From the NCBI RefSeq assembly GCF_000423865.1, contig NZ_AUIU01000017.1:23518-87517 (forward strand): DNA of 64,000 nt, written 5' to 3'. A program made the position numbers and the translations under genes. Positions 8,428 to 17,689 of the stretch are shown one piece after another. A model generated the notes under the pieces. The model was not told the origin of the DNA, did no database searches, and saw only the letters and a list, made by a program, of their open reading frames with translations. The stretch is from Thermodesulfovibrio thiophilus DSM 17215. Its GTDB lineage: Bacteria; Nitrospirota; Thermodesulfovibrionia; Thermodesulfovibrionales; Thermodesulfovibrionaceae. Numbering within the stretch: position 1 is the first letter of the stretch; each line of letters begins with the position of its first letter.

Positions 8428-10443
8428 CTAAGGCAGGGTTACATAATTGTTGTTAGTGCACTTCATATCCTGACTTGCCTGCCTTAATACCGCCATAGTG
8501 GACGTTGAAAGATTAAAATCATTGGAACATTTACAACCTTCAACCATTTCTTCTCCTTCCTTTGTAGGACATGTGTTTTCTATGCATGCTCTGTAAAGAT
8601 ATGTATATCTCTGCTCTTTATTGTATGTTGATGTTGGCCCTGATATGCCTATTTCTGGTCCTGTAGACAGTTTTTTTACTTTGCAGACAGGTTCACAATC
8701 CTGTCCAATCGGTCTATTTGTTATTGTAAAAAACCCCGTGTCGGTTATCTCTCCCTGAGAAGTCTTTCTCCAGTCCTGATAGTAAACGTTTGAACCTGTA
8801 TCATTAACTGATGGAACAACTGTTGCAAGTCTTTTCTTTGCATCCGATAAATCTATCTGATTGTTCTTGCAAACATAAACCCTTTTTGTTTCCCACCAGT
8901 CCTCGCAGCCCATAATGCTGTCTCCTGTGTTAGGACATGAAAAATTTTTACAAGAAGGATATGCTTTAAATCCTGTTCTTATAAAATTTTTCATTACTGG
9001 TACATCATCTATATATTCATCTCTTAAAGTACAATTGGGATCATTTTCTAAAGAAGAACATGTGTTATTTACAGATTTGTTTAGTTCACAAATAGTTTGA
9101 ATATCTAAAGTTACTATGCTAAAACCCTCCCCGCAGCCTGACACAGCCACCCTGTTTTTTGTCCTTAAAATTCCGGAGGATCTAAAAAACTGAGTGACAT
9201 CCATTTGTGGCCCCTGATCCCAGCTGGTGTCTAATTCACAACTCCCTGGCGGATAACCATTAGGGTCAGTCCATGCGTAAGGTCCATACCAGATTAAACT
9301 GTTATTTACAAAAATCTGAATCCAGTCATCCCACTTAACTCTATTTAAAGTAGCCTTTGAAATTAAGTCAGGACGTTTAACCTGAATATCATAATAGGTT
9401 TCATAAATACTGCAACCGGCACACCAGTAGTTATCTCCCTCTATGCCAAGTACTATCTGAATGCACTTATCCCCGCAGGACCTTATCTGACCTGCATATC
9501 CTCCAACAGGAGCCACAACATCATACACTCCTATCCCCACAGGGTTTACAACATTCTGTATCACACAGGTTTTTTCTTGGGTACTTTCCTGAACATTCTG
9601 CTGTGCGGTAACCATGAGATTATAGTAAGAAGCAGAATCCCCGCTTTGAGCTGCAACTTCACTCTGAATGCCTCCTTGCAGATTCTGAGGAGAATCAAAA
9701 TAATTTTGTAATTGTGGACTTGATTTTCCATAAGCAGACTGCACCTTCGAACAGCCTTCTGTTTTCTGTCCGTAGTACACTATGGAATTCCCCTGAATTT
9801 TTGAATCTGAAATAATGAATGCATTTTTGCTTGACTGCATTACAGCTCCAATCACTCCTCCTCCAAGTGATTTAAGAATATATGTAAAGTTATCCAAAGT
9901 CACAGCTCCATTACATGTGCTTGAAATACAGTAGCAGCCTGAAAGTTCATTGAACCCTGTTGTGGTATATAAAATTTTTCCAGAGGTTTCTGAAGTCCAT
10001 TTATACGGATAACACTGCTCCTGGCTAAGACAGGCTATAAATCCATTGGAGCATACAGAAGTAATTGTCCCGCTTATCTGAGTATTTGTATCTACTGTGC
10101 CATCTAAATCTAAGTCCTGCTGAACCGTTATTGTGGATATTCCATTAGAGCTGTAATTAATGCTAACAATTGTAAATGCCTCACTTGAAGGGCATAAAAG
10201 TTGAGCTTTAAAACTAATGGATTTATCCAGAGTGGACATCGGTTTATTTTCATTTAACATCGGTAAAATAACATTCTGATTTAAATTGTCTCTTGTTCCA
10301 TAAATATTTTGCATAAGCTTACCCATATCACTTGCAGCCTGATCGGGGTCTTTTGAATCATCCGCAAAACAGATTGAAAATATCACGGTAAAAAACATAA
10401 CTGTTAAACTACTTCTTGCTATTACGCCTTTTAACCATCTCAT
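8428..10443 (-). CDS. Cys-rich exported protein, possible second TraN-like adhesin
   Basis: 671 residues with a signal peptide (to about residue 27) and more than 30 cysteines. There is no further clear membrane span. Several pieces such as 'CSNGFIACLSQEQCYPYKW' and 'GCYCISSTCNG' resemble disulfide-rich parts of TraN-type proteins, but the conserved TraN C-terminus is absent. It lies between traC and traN, overlaps the traC end by 35 nt, and must be co-expressed with the mating-pair genes. I infer an envelope or surface protein for mating contact. No established family is recognised with confidence. Confidence 0.5.
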   Translation of the reverse strand: MRWLKGVIARSSLTVMFFTVIFSICFADDSKDPDQAASDMGKLMQNIYGTRDNLNQNVILPMLNENKPMSTLDKSISFKAQLLCPSSEAFTIVSINYSSNGISTITVQQDLDLDGTVDTNTQISGTITSVCSNGFIACLSQEQCYPYKWTSETSGKILYTTTGFNELSGCYCISSTCNGAVTLDNFTYILKSLGGGVIGAVMQSSKNAFIISDSKIQGNSIVYYGQKTEGCSKVQSAYGKSSPQLQNYFDSPQNLQGGIQSEVAAQSGDSASYYNLMVTAQQNVQESTQEKTCVIQNVVNPVGIGVYDVVAPVGGYAGQIRSCGDKCIQIVLGIEGDNYWCAGCSIYETYYDIQVKRPDLISKATLNRVKWDDWIQIFVNNSLIWYGPYAWTDPNGYPPGSCELDTSWDQGPQMDVTQFFRSSGILRTKNRVAVSGCGEGFSIVTLDIQTICELNKSVNNTCSSLENDPNCTLRDEYIDDVPVMKNFIRTGFKAYPSCKNFSCPNTGDSIMGCEDWWETKRVYVCKNNQIDLSDAKKRLATVVPSVNDTGSNVYYQDWRKTSQGEITDTGFFTITNRPIGQDCEPVCKVKKLSTGPEIGISGPTSTYNKEQRYTYLYRACIENTCPTKEGEEMVEGCKCSNDFNLSTSTMAVLRQASQDMKCTNNNYVTLP

Positions 10444-12928
10444 CTATTGCCTCCTCATAGTTCATACCATTTGAAACCATTGCTTCTATCTCAGCAATTT
10501 CAGTTGGGTTTGAAGTATAAAGGTAGTAAGAATAAGGATCAACCATTAAGCGTGCAACTCCAATACCATAAGCATCAGAGTGTATAAATATCTCTGAGTA
10601 TTTTGGAGCATTGTACTTAATTGTCCTTAATATGTTCATTGCAAAATCATCATAATTAATTACTTTTTCATCTTTTGCTTTTTCAAAATCAGAAGATTCA
10701 AGAAAGAACTTGTAAGCAGAGTTTACGTTTATGACATTTCCAACACGCCCAAACTGCTTTAGGTCAAGAATTGACTGTGTGATTATTCCAAAAGACCCCT
10801 TATACTTTCTTGCACGTCTATAGCCTGTTTCAATAACAACCTGAAGCTGGGCTGTGTCCTGCAAAAACTGCCATGCTTCATCAACTATAACCATTCGGGG
10901 TACTTCTCTTGTTGAGTGATACAGATCCATTGTTACAAGGTTTAAAATCTGAAGCACCACTACACTGAATAAATCAGGCAGGGATTTTAAATGCTCAAGC
11001 TCAAGCACTACAAAGTTATCGTTTGCTATATCGATTGTGCTTTTCCCTGAAAACCACTTGCCATAACTTCCATCAGATGTAAATTTTGCAAGGTTAAACG
11101 CAAGATGGCTTGCTATAAGTTTGAAATCCTGCTGACATTTTTCATCACTGCAAAAGAATGATTCATCATCGTAGTATTTGGGGAATGCTTTTAGCCACTC
11201 AAAAACTAAATCAACACTTCCTTCTTCTCCATAATTTTTTACAACCCATTCAACAGCACTTCTTATGAGGTTTGCCGCTGACTCTTGATAAATTACCTCG
11301 GGCATCTGTCCTGTAGATGATACAACCATCTGCCTTATAATCTCTGTTATAACAGGGATGTCATACTCTGGCTCTTTTATGTTTGAAAACGGATTCAGGC
11401 TTATGTTTGAATTAGGAGAAAACTCCAAAAACTTCCCTTCAAATATCCGTGCAAGTTTCTTGTAACTTCCTCCTATGTCAACTATTCTTATTTTGGTGCC
11501 CGCTCCATAGTAGTTTGCAACTATGTAGTTAACCAGAAAGGATTTTCCCTTCCCTGTTGGAGCTGCAATATACCAGTTGTAGCTGGATGAAGCTTGGCTA
11601 AGTATATCAACCCCCACTATCTGCCCTTTTCTTCCAGTAAAAAGAAGTGCAGGCTTTCCTGCTCCACCAAAGTCTGTCTGAACTGGAAGCAGTGCTGGCA
11701 AGCTGTCAAGTGGAACCACAAAATCCCTGTCAAGTATGTTTAAGGACATTTTTTCACAATATGCCGAAAAAGGAAGACTGTAACACAAAAGGGGCATAAG
11801 TAAATACTTGTCTTCCTGCATAACCGCTCCTGTTGACTCCCACAGCTTTATAGCCCTATAAACTGCTGTTCTTGTTGCTTCTTTATCATGAGAGAACAGC
11901 CACATTATAGGAATAATTCTGAAAAACTTATCCCCCTTTTCAACCTTGTCAACTGACCATATAAACTCCTCCTGCTTTCTCTTAAGTGCAGGAATAAAGG
12001 AGCCAAATGCCTGTTGCTGTATAACCAGATTAGCTTTGGTGTGCAGCTTGCTTCTTAAATTCTCAACAAAAATGTTCAGTGTCAGTATAAAAGGCGTGTT
12101 TATCTGTGATACATCTCCTGCCACTCCTTCGTAGCTTCCAGTAATAAGGTTTGTCCAGAAAGCATTTATATCCTGCGGAAGTGTTTTTGGGGTTATGCAT
12201 CTAAAGTAGGTGGTATTTTCCTGCTGTTCATATCCTGATTTAATTTCGATAAACCCGCTTGATGGATCTGTTTTTATTGTTGTATCAGCATATATAACCT
12301 GCTTTGACAAAAGAGTGGTTTTTGTCCATTCTGTGTCATTCTGTGCTACTCTTGCATTAAGTATTCTTCTTAAAAGCTGAAGAAGCTCAGAGGGTCCGCA
12401 TAAAACAGGATTTAACATTACTGCCTGAAGAACTTCTCTTACGTTTGTGACAATTTCTCTTATAAGCTCAGATGAAGTATCTTTAGCAGGCATCTTGATT
12501 GTTATAAAACTTCTAAAGTTTCGTAAACCTTCAAGTACTTTTTGCTCGTAAAACTTTCTTAACTCGTGATAACCCTTTTTTACAAAATCAGGTGCATACT
12601 GCTTTTCACTTTCATAAAAATCAAGAAATGCCTTAATGTCAGGATCAGCATAAAGAATAAACTGTATAACACTTCCTTCTGGATACCCTATTCTGAACAG
12701 TCCTTCAAGCACCTTTAAATCGTGAGCTCCAAAAACAAGCACAGGAGTACACTCAAACATAACTCCTATAGTGTCATCTTTATTGTAAAAACCCCCTGCT
12801 GCTTCATCGTATGCAAGGGGAGCAAGAAAATCACTGAATTTATCCCTTCTTATGTTTGAACGAAGTTTTTCTACAGGCAGGGAGCTTTTCTCTTCTTCTG
12901 TTTTTACAAGTCCAAAAATCTCTAACAT
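10409..12928 (-). CDS. traC: TraC/VirB4-family secretion ATPase
   Basis: 839 residues. The Walker A motif 'APTGKGKSF' is near residue 457 and Walker B 'MVIVDEAWQFL' near 678. An N-terminal TraC-type domain (about 30-300) precedes the ATPase. TraC is the cytoplasmic ATPase that energises F-pilus assembly. Length fits the family. It lies directly after traF (10 nt gap). Key nucleotide-binding residues are intact, so the protein should be active. Confidence 0.95.
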   Translation of the reverse strand: MLEIFGLVKTEEEKSSLPVEKLRSNIRRDKFSDFLAPLAYDEAAGGFYNKDDTIGVMFECTPVLVFGAHDLKVLEGLFRIGYPEGSVIQFILYADPDIKAFLDFYESEKQYAPDFVKKGYHELRKFYEQKVLEGLRNFRSFITIKMPAKDTSSELIREIVTNVREVLQAVMLNPVLCGPSELLQLLRRILNARVAQNDTEWTKTTLLSKQVIYADTTIKTDPSSGFIEIKSGYEQQENTTYFRCITPKTLPQDINAFWTNLITGSYEGVAGDVSQINTPFILTLNIFVENLRSKLHTKANLVIQQQAFGSFIPALKRKQEEFIWSVDKVEKGDKFFRIIPIMWLFSHDKEATRTAVYRAIKLWESTGAVMQEDKYLLMPLLCYSLPFSAYCEKMSLNILDRDFVVPLDSLPALLPVQTDFGGAGKPALLFTGRKGQIVGVDILSQASSSYNWYIAAPTGKGKSFLVNYIVANYYGAGTKIRIVDIGGSYKKLARIFEGKFLEFSPNSNISLNPFSNIKEPEYDIPVITEIIRQMVVSSTGQMPEVIYQESAANLIRSAVEWVVKNYGEEGSVDLVFEWLKAFPKYYDDESFFCSDEKCQQDFKLIASHLAFNLAKFTSDGSYGKWFSGKSTIDIANDNFVVLELEHLKSLPDLFSVVVLQILNLVTMDLYHSTREVPRMVIVDEAWQFLQDTAQLQVVIETGYRRARKYKGSFGIITQSILDLKQFGRVGNVINVNSAYKFFLESSDFEKAKDEKVINYDDFAMNILRTIKYNAPKYSEIFIHSDAYGIGVARLMVDPYSYYLYTSNPTEIAEIEAMVSNGMNYEEAIDEMVKRRNSKK

Positions 12929-12938
12929 CTATACCTCC

Positions 12939-13886
12939 TTATTTTTCTTTCTTCTTCCACAGAGGAGATGGGACAGTTGGATCAAGACTTGTCCCTTTTT
13001 GAAAATCATAGGCTCCATATGTTTCAGGGGATTCTCCTCTAAGAAGCCTTATTGCTCTTTGTGTTCTTTTATATATGTCATCTAATGCAGTAACCCCAGA
13101 TGCAATTGGAAGATGCTTTCCAGAGCTTCTTTCAACTAAAATTATCGTTGGAGTGGTTTCAATCCCAAACTGGGCTGCAACCTGAGGCTGTCTTGCTATA
13201 TCAACAACCTTTACTGCGATTCCATCCAGCACTGCTTTTTTGAGAATTTGTAGCTGTGCATCACAGTATTTACACCCTTCCTGTACAAAAACTACATATC
13301 CAAAATCCTGAGCATTTGTCTGTGCATACTGTCTTACTTCTTCCTTTATCATCTCTGCTTTCTGGGTAATTCCAGGACCAACTATTGGAACATCCCTTTC
13401 TGTTGTAAGCTCGGGATATTTCTGCCACACAAAACCTGATATATTGGCAAATAATAAAGCCTTCTTTCGGGCTACATCCTGTATGTTGTAGAATTCATAC
13501 ACAGACTCCTCAGTGGGCTTCTGAACAGCTTTTTTAAGATAGTAGTCATAGAGTTTTGCAAACTCATCAGGATGCATGTAGAGAAGCTCCTCGTATGTGT
13601 ATTCTTTAAGAGGTTTATACTCTGGCTGTTGTCTCTTTTGCTCTGGCTGTTGTTCTTTAGTTGTCTGATTAGACTCTTGTTTGGGCTGTTGTTCGGGTTT
13701 TTCTTTTTTAAAATCTTTATACCACCACCAGCCTGGCTTTTGGGATTTATCATAAAATGTGCTCTGCTTTGCATCTGTCTCACTGTCATTACTGTTTTTC
13801 TGTGCTTCTTTAGCGTTATTGTCCTGAGCAAGAACAGGGACATAGAGCATTAAAACTGTAATTATCGTTAACAGAATTCTTACCAT
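12939..13886 (-). CDS. traF: TraF-type conjugal transfer thioredoxin-fold protein
   Basis: 315 residues with a signal peptide, then the 'PGWWWYKD' block (near 50) and a Gln/Glu/Pro-rich linker (60-95). A helical segment matching the TraF family follows, then a thioredoxin-like domain with 'EGCKYCDAQ' (CxxC near 205) and 'TTPTIILV' (cis-Pro, near 245). Plasmid F TraF lacks CxxC. Here the pair is intact, as in TrbB and some ICE TraF proteins, so an oxidase or isomerase role on the Cys-rich TraU, TraN and TraH substrates is likely. It overlaps the S26 peptidase gene by 7 nt. Confidence 0.85.
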   Translation of the reverse strand: MVRILLTIITVLMLYVPVLAQDNNAKEAQKNSNDSETDAKQSTFYDKSQKPGWWWYKDFKKEKPEQQPKQESNQTTKEQQPEQKRQQPEYKPLKEYTYEELLYMHPDEFAKLYDYYLKKAVQKPTEESVYEFYNIQDVARKKALLFANISGFVWQKYPELTTERDVPIVGPGITQKAEMIKEEVRQYAQTNAQDFGYVVFVQEGCKYCDAQLQILKKAVLDGIAVKVVDIARQPQVAAQFGIETTPTIILVERSSGKHLPIASGVTALDDIYKRTQRAIRLLRGESPETYGAYDFQKGTSLDPTVPSPLWKKKEK

Positions 13887-14431
13887 ACGGGAACTGACAC
13901 CGCCACTATATCTTCTTTTTTAATTAAACCAATGTATCTGGAGTCATAACTGTCAGGACTGTGTCCAACCGCAAAGTAACAGCCATCAGGGATTATAATT
14001 TCACACGCTTCCTGGTTTCTGTTAATACAGGGAGTATAGTTTTCCACTTCTTTTCCTGTTTTTGACTTATCTTTTGCTTTTCCTATAAATTGCCCATCAC
14101 AGTAGTATTCTTTGTTTTTTGTAACCGTAAGCTTCATTCCAGGAGTGCAGACAACCTGCTTTGTTATCGTAGCTCCCTTTGCAAATGGATCTGAAGGTGA
14201 GGTTGCAATGCTTATGTAGTCATTTAAAAGAGGATCTCTGCTTACTTTCCACAATACATGATGGTTTATGCTTCCCCCATAGCTTATAACTATAAAAGAA
14301 GGAATTATGCTTCCTATAAATGCTAAAATTCCAAATGTAATGATAAAATAAGCAAGCCTTTTTTTACTTGAGGTTACTTTACTTATGCCTCTTCTTATTA
14401 AAGCCAGTTGTTTTAATAGGTATCTCTTCAC
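13880..14431 (-). CDS. S26-family signal peptidase of conjugation systems
   Basis: 183 residues with one membrane span (about 22-47) followed by 'GGSINHHVLWKV', where the Ser near residue 51 is the likely nucleophile. A conserved 'KQVVCTPG' block follows with the candidate general-base Lys, and near the end the family box 'DSYDSRYIGLI'. These enzymes (RP4 TraF / TrhF type) process pilin or other transfer proteins. It overlaps trbI by 4 nt and traF by 7 nt. A pilin candidate encoded at 36358-36669 is a plausible substrate. Confidence 0.85.
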   Translation of the reverse strand: MKRYLLKQLALIRRGISKVTSSKKRLAYFIITFGILAFIGSIIPSFIVISYGGSINHHVLWKVSRDPLLNDYISIATSPSDPFAKGATITKQVVCTPGMKLTVTKNKEYYCDGQFIGKAKDKSKTGKEVENYTPCINRNQEACEIIIPDGCYFAVGHSPDSYDSRYIGLIKKEDIVAVSVPVW

Positions 14432-14721
14432 TGTCCTGCTCCTATTTCAAGTTTTTCAACTCTATCTCTTCCTATAACCACATCCCCCATGATGATTACT
14501 TTTCTTTTTGGGGTGTTGTTTACCATTACTTCAATCCTATCTATCCTTCTTTTTAGCTCAGCATCATCTATTTTTTTGGCAAGATAGAGGTCTCTTAACT
14601 GTTCTATGTATCCCTTTATGTCAAAAACCACTACCTTTTGTGCAAAAAAGCGGTCATAGGCAAACACAACTGCAGAGGATACAACCAGAGAAATTATTAT
14701 GTTTAAAAGTAGCCTCTTCAT
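14428..14721 (-). CDS. trbI: TrbI-like F-type transfer protein
   Basis: 97 residues. One N-terminal membrane span (about 4-25) is followed by a helical domain starting 'VVFDIKGYIEQL', then 'RKVIIMGDVVI'. This matches the short bitopic F-type TrbI (membrane anchor, periplasmic helix, then a 'vilvsp' strand). F TrbI affects pilus extension and retraction. Position next to the S26 peptidase and traW-group genes supports the call. Low sequence complexity keeps some doubt. Confidence 0.7.
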   Translation of the reverse strand: MKRLLLNIIISLVVSSAVVFAYDRFFAQKVVVFDIKGYIEQLRDLYLAKKIDDAELKRRIDRIEVMVNNTPKRKVIIMGDVVIGRDRVEKLEIGAGQ

Positions 14722-14733
14722 CTAATTTTTCCC

Positions 14734-15489
14734 TTACTGCCCTTCAACTATTTGTTTTATCTGTTGGGCTCCAAAATATGCTTTCCCATCTACATAAAAA
14801 AGAGGAGTACCTCTAAGTCCTATTTTTCTTGCATACTCCATGTTTTCATCAATAATAGGTTTAGCTTTTTTAATGCATTCATCAGAAAGGTTTATTTCTT
14901 GTCTGTCTAGAGCACCACTCATTAATTCATTTAAAGCTTTTGTGGGATCGAGGCTACAAATTACATACATGGATTTTTTGTCTGCCCCCTGATGAAAAGG
15001 AATAAAAATGTTGTAAACTGTTACTTTATCACTGAATTCTTTAAGCTGCTGGTGTGCCTGTCTACAATACGGGCAGTCTGGATCAGTGAATGCATAAACT
15101 ACTTTTTTACCTGTACCGAATTTTACAGCATTTTTAACAGGGATATCTTTTAATTTTGCCAGCATAAGTTCTTCTCTTTTCTTTCCTGTAAGAGATACCC
15201 CCTGTGTTGTCCATATTTCTCCAAATATGAGATACCCTTCTTTGGGCTTTGCTCCTGGATGTACATACATTATCTGACCGTTTTCTCCTACAATCTCATA
15301 AACTCCAGGAATTGGTGATTTTGATACTTCTTCGGTCTTCATGTTTGGAAATGTCTGTGCAATCCAGTTTTTTACGCTTGCCATTTCATCTGTTTTTGCC
15401 TTTGGTTTTGGTTTCTCCCCTGCATAAACAAATGAAACTGCCAGTAAAACAACCATGCTGATTAATAAAAATACAGTTTGTTTTTTCAT
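14734..15489 (-). CDS. dsbC: DsbC/TrbB-like periplasmic disulfide isomerase
   Basis: 251 residues: signal peptide (about 1-23), DsbC-like N-terminal dimerisation part, then a thioredoxin domain with 'DPDCPYCRQ' (CPYC near 138) and cis-Pro 'RGTPLFYVDG' near 227. It should shuffle disulfides in the many Cys-rich transfer proteins of this arm. It is the first gene of the large minus-strand tra operon, preceded by a GGTTACC box (15546-15552) and a good ribosome-binding site. Confidence 0.92.
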   Translation of the reverse strand: MKKQTVFLLISMVVLLAVSFVYAGEKPKPKAKTDEMASVKNWIAQTFPNMKTEEVSKSPIPGVYEIVGENGQIMYVHPGAKPKEGYLIFGEIWTTQGVSLTGKKREELMLAKLKDIPVKNAVKFGTGKKVVYAFTDPDCPYCRQAHQQLKEFSDKVTVYNIFIPFHQGADKKSMYVICSLDPTKALNELMSGALDRQEINLSDECIKKAKPIIDENMEYARKIGLRGTPLFYVDGKAYFGAQQIKQIVEGQ

Positions 15490-15529
15490 GCTTTTTTCTC
15501 CTTTATACGTGTGAATTTTTTCTTCTTAA

Positions 15530-15552
15530 ATATTACCCTCTGCATGGTAACC
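15530..15552 (-). promoter_or_regulatory. GGTTACC box heading the minus-strand tra operon
   Basis: On the minus strand GGTTACC (15552-15546), 10 nt, then TAATATT. It lies 56 nt before the dsbC ATG, in the gap after the HD-GYP gene. It probably drives the roughly 12-kb operon dsbC to trbC. The promoter role is inferred. Confidence 0.6.
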
Positions 15553-15557
15553 AGAAA

Positions 15558-16427
15558 CTACAACCACTCTAGAGCCTTGCTCTCTATGAGGGAATCAAGA
15601 ACCTGCACAATTTTTTTGTCAAACAGATTTTGTTTGGCTTTTAAGTAGCTTACAGCAAGGTCTCTGTCGCATTGAGATCTGTAGGAGCGACTGCTTCTTA
15701 ATGCCTCATATACATCTGCCACCATAATTATCCTTGTAGAGAGATTTATCTCATCTGCTTTTTTACCTTCTGGATATCCTGAACCATCAAGCCTTTCATG
15801 ATGAGAATACGAAAGGCTGCCTGCAAGATATTTAACCTCATCGAGGAGATTTAGCTTTGAAATAAGATAAGCTCCCCAGATGGCATGTGCTTTAACAAAT
15901 TCTCTTTCAATATCATTAAACCATTTGGTGGAATGAAGCAGGCTTTGAGGGATGCAGATTTTCCCAATATCATGATAAACGGCTGAAACTTTAAGAAGCT
16001 TTACTGCATCTTCATCAAAGCCAATCTCTTTTGCTATTCTTACAGCCAGCTCTGAAGTCCTGAGAGAATGCCCACCTCTGTCAATCTCAAAAGTTAATCT
16101 GTCAATGGGGCATCCACGGTTTAATCTGTCGAGAAATTTAAAATACAGGATTAAATCATTTATATCCCAGAAAAAACATAACCCCAGCCTGGCAAGCTCC
16201 TTTACCCATGAAAGCGGCAGCGAAGAAACCTCACATCCTTCAATAAAAATTATTCCTCTTATGCGTTGGGCAATAGATAAAACTTCAGCGGTTAAACTTT
16301 TTGCTTCAACAACGGTAGAGCAAGGCTGCCCTTCATCTGGATAAGCAAAAATAGGCTCTATGCCTTGTGAAACAGAGGACTCTCTGTTTTTAAACGTATT
16401 TTGTAAACATATCCAGTAAATTTTCAT
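15558..16427 (-). CDS. HD-GYP domain protein (cyclic-dinucleotide phosphodiesterase-like)
   Basis: 289 residues. The C-terminal HD-GYP domain is complete by eye: 'HSLRTSELA', 'YHDIGK' (near 147) and 'HHERLDGSGYP' (near 207), then 'MVADVYEAL'. The N-terminal 110 residues look like a degenerate receiver or EAL-like remnant ('IIFIEGCEVSSLPLSWV') and lack a phosphorylation Asp that I can identify. Family members degrade cyclic di-GMP or related dinucleotides. It sits just before the tra operon with its own box 22 nt upstream and no Shine-Dalgarno sequence. A link between second-messenger level and transfer is inferred. Confidence 0.85.
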   Translation of the reverse strand: MKIYWICLQNTFKNRESSVSQGIEPIFAYPDEGQPCSTVVEAKSLTAEVLSIAQRIRGIIFIEGCEVSSLPLSWVKELARLGLCFFWDINDLILYFKFLDRLNRGCPIDRLTFEIDRGGHSLRTSELAVRIAKEIGFDEDAVKLLKVSAVYHDIGKICIPQSLLHSTKWFNDIEREFVKAHAIWGAYLISKLNLLDEVKYLAGSLSYSHHERLDGSGYPEGKKADEINLSTRIIMVADVYEALRSSRSYRSQCDRDLAVSYLKAKQNLFDKKIVQVLDSLIESKALEWL

Positions 16428-16429
16428 AA

Positions 16430-16456
16430 TATATAATTAGAAAACCTCTGGTAACC
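16430..16456 (-). promoter_or_regulatory. GGTTACC box, near-leaderless start of the HD-GYP gene
   Basis: GGTTACC (16456-16450, minus strand), 10 nt, TAATTA, 6 nt, then the ATG. If TAATTA is the -10 element, transcription would begin at or beside the start codon, which fits the absence of a Shine-Dalgarno sequence. Confidence 0.55.
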
Positions 16457-16530
16457 AGATTCTGCAAGAAGCTGGAGCATTGCCTGCAGTGATGAATGGG
16501 TTTGCAGGGTCTCTATTAAATTTCTACTTT

Positions 16531-16800
16531 TTATCCCCAGAAGCTTTCTCCGTCCACATTCAATTTTTTCTCAGGCTTTGTCTTCTCCTGTTTAACAGGT
16601 TCAATATTTCCTGACATTTTCTCTCTTATAAACTCTTCAAGTACTCCTCTGTCATGCATCTCCCAGAGTTCAAGCGGACTGGTTCTCTCAAACAGTATCT
16701 CAAGCAGGGTCTCTATTACCGAACATCCAAGGCCTCTTATCTGCCTGTACTTCAATCGTGTCTTTTTGTTTTTAAGGTTAATTATCGTTCGTTCCTGCAC
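16531..16800 (-). CDS. Small protein coupled to the ParM-like gene (ParR candidate)
   Basis: 89 residues, rich in Arg, Lys and Glu, with no signal or membrane span. It overlaps the end of the actin-like gene by 23 nt and follows it, the usual place of the DNA-binding adaptor (ParR/StbB) of a type II partition system. The N-terminal 'TIINLKNKKTRLKYRQIRGLG' region is basic and could start with a ribbon-helix-helix-like strand. I cannot confirm the fold. The adaptor role is inferred from context only. Confidence 0.45.
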   Translation of the reverse strand: MQERTIINLKNKKTRLKYRQIRGLGCSVIETLLEILFERTSPLELWEMHDRGVLEEFIREKMSGNIEPVKQEKTKPEKKLNVDGESFWG

Positions 16801-17656
16801 GATAGTAGCCTCTTGCCTGCGAAAATTCAGGCTCTTCTGGAATTAAAACATTCGATCCAAACTGTTTTCTGTCAATACAGTATGCTCCTCCCCCGGCCAC
16901 TACCACACTGGCAATGTCTCTGTAAGAATCCTTCAATTCCTGCCTTATCTTGCTTAAGAGCACTTCAGAGTACCTGACTGTGGCTTCTTTCTTGTAAGGC
17001 GTAACATCAACCCTCTCTCCGTCAATGTGTAAGAACCCTTTTTCAAATGTTTCAAGAAGTCTTGATGCTGACCAGTTTTTGAGCATGGAAAAACTTCCTG
17101 GCAGGACATCCCGCATGAGTTCAACCGCTTTCATGGTTCCAAAGTTCTCAAGTGTCCTGGCAATCTTTTTCTTCCATGTGTCATTGACTTTCTCAGCCAC
17201 TATGCAGTCAACTGTATTGTATCCAATGTCAATTATCACTGCTTCATCTGCAACTTTCTCAGCTACATCATAAAGTATTCCCACTCCCTGAGGAAGTACC
17301 ATAATATCAGCATTTGTAACGCTTTTAATGCTTTCAATCAGTGACTGAACATAGCCGCGACAGTTAGGCGGAAGCCCTGTAACCACTTTTTCAAACTCTC
17401 CGCACTTTACATATACGTAGCGTAGAATAATAGGAGCATATCTTATAAGCTCCACTGCAGACGGAATCTCAATTCTGAATTGAGAATATTTCGCATCTCT
17501 TCCAATAACGTATTCAGTTCCTGCCACATTAACCTTTTCAAGTTCCACACTCTGATCCTGAGGAGCGTAGGCTATCTGCGTTGGAAACTTCTCTTTGATG
17601 CCATCAGAAAAAATCTTAGTATGTCCAAACCCTACATCAAAACCCAAAACACGCAT
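16778..17656 (-). CDS. parM: ParM/StbA-like actin-type ATPase
   Basis: 292 residues. Actin-fold nucleotide motifs: phosphate-1 'DVGFGHTK' at residues 6-13, phosphate-2 'IIDIGYNTVD' near 141, adenosine motif 'VVVAGGGAYC' near 250. The family forms filaments that push plasmid copies apart. Here it would stabilise an excised, replicating form of the element. It is followed by a small coupled gene and preceded by a phased GGTTACC array (17700-17795) in the position of an R1-type parC centromere. The start ATG has an AAGGAGG site. Confidence 0.87.
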   Translation of the reverse strand: MRVLGFDVGFGHTKIFSDGIKEKFPTQIAYAPQDQSVELEKVNVAGTEYVIGRDAKYSQFRIEIPSAVELIRYAPIILRYVYVKCGEFEKVVTGLPPNCRGYVQSLIESIKSVTNADIMVLPQGVGILYDVAEKVADEAVIIDIGYNTVDCIVAEKVNDTWKKKIARTLENFGTMKAVELMRDVLPGSFSMLKNWSASRLLETFEKGFLHIDGERVDVTPYKKEATVRYSEVLLSKIRQELKDSYRDIASVVVAGGGAYCIDRKQFGSNVLIPEEPEFSQARGYYRAGTNDN

Positions 17657-17689
17657 ATTAATCCTCCTTGCTTAAGTTTTCTTACACTA

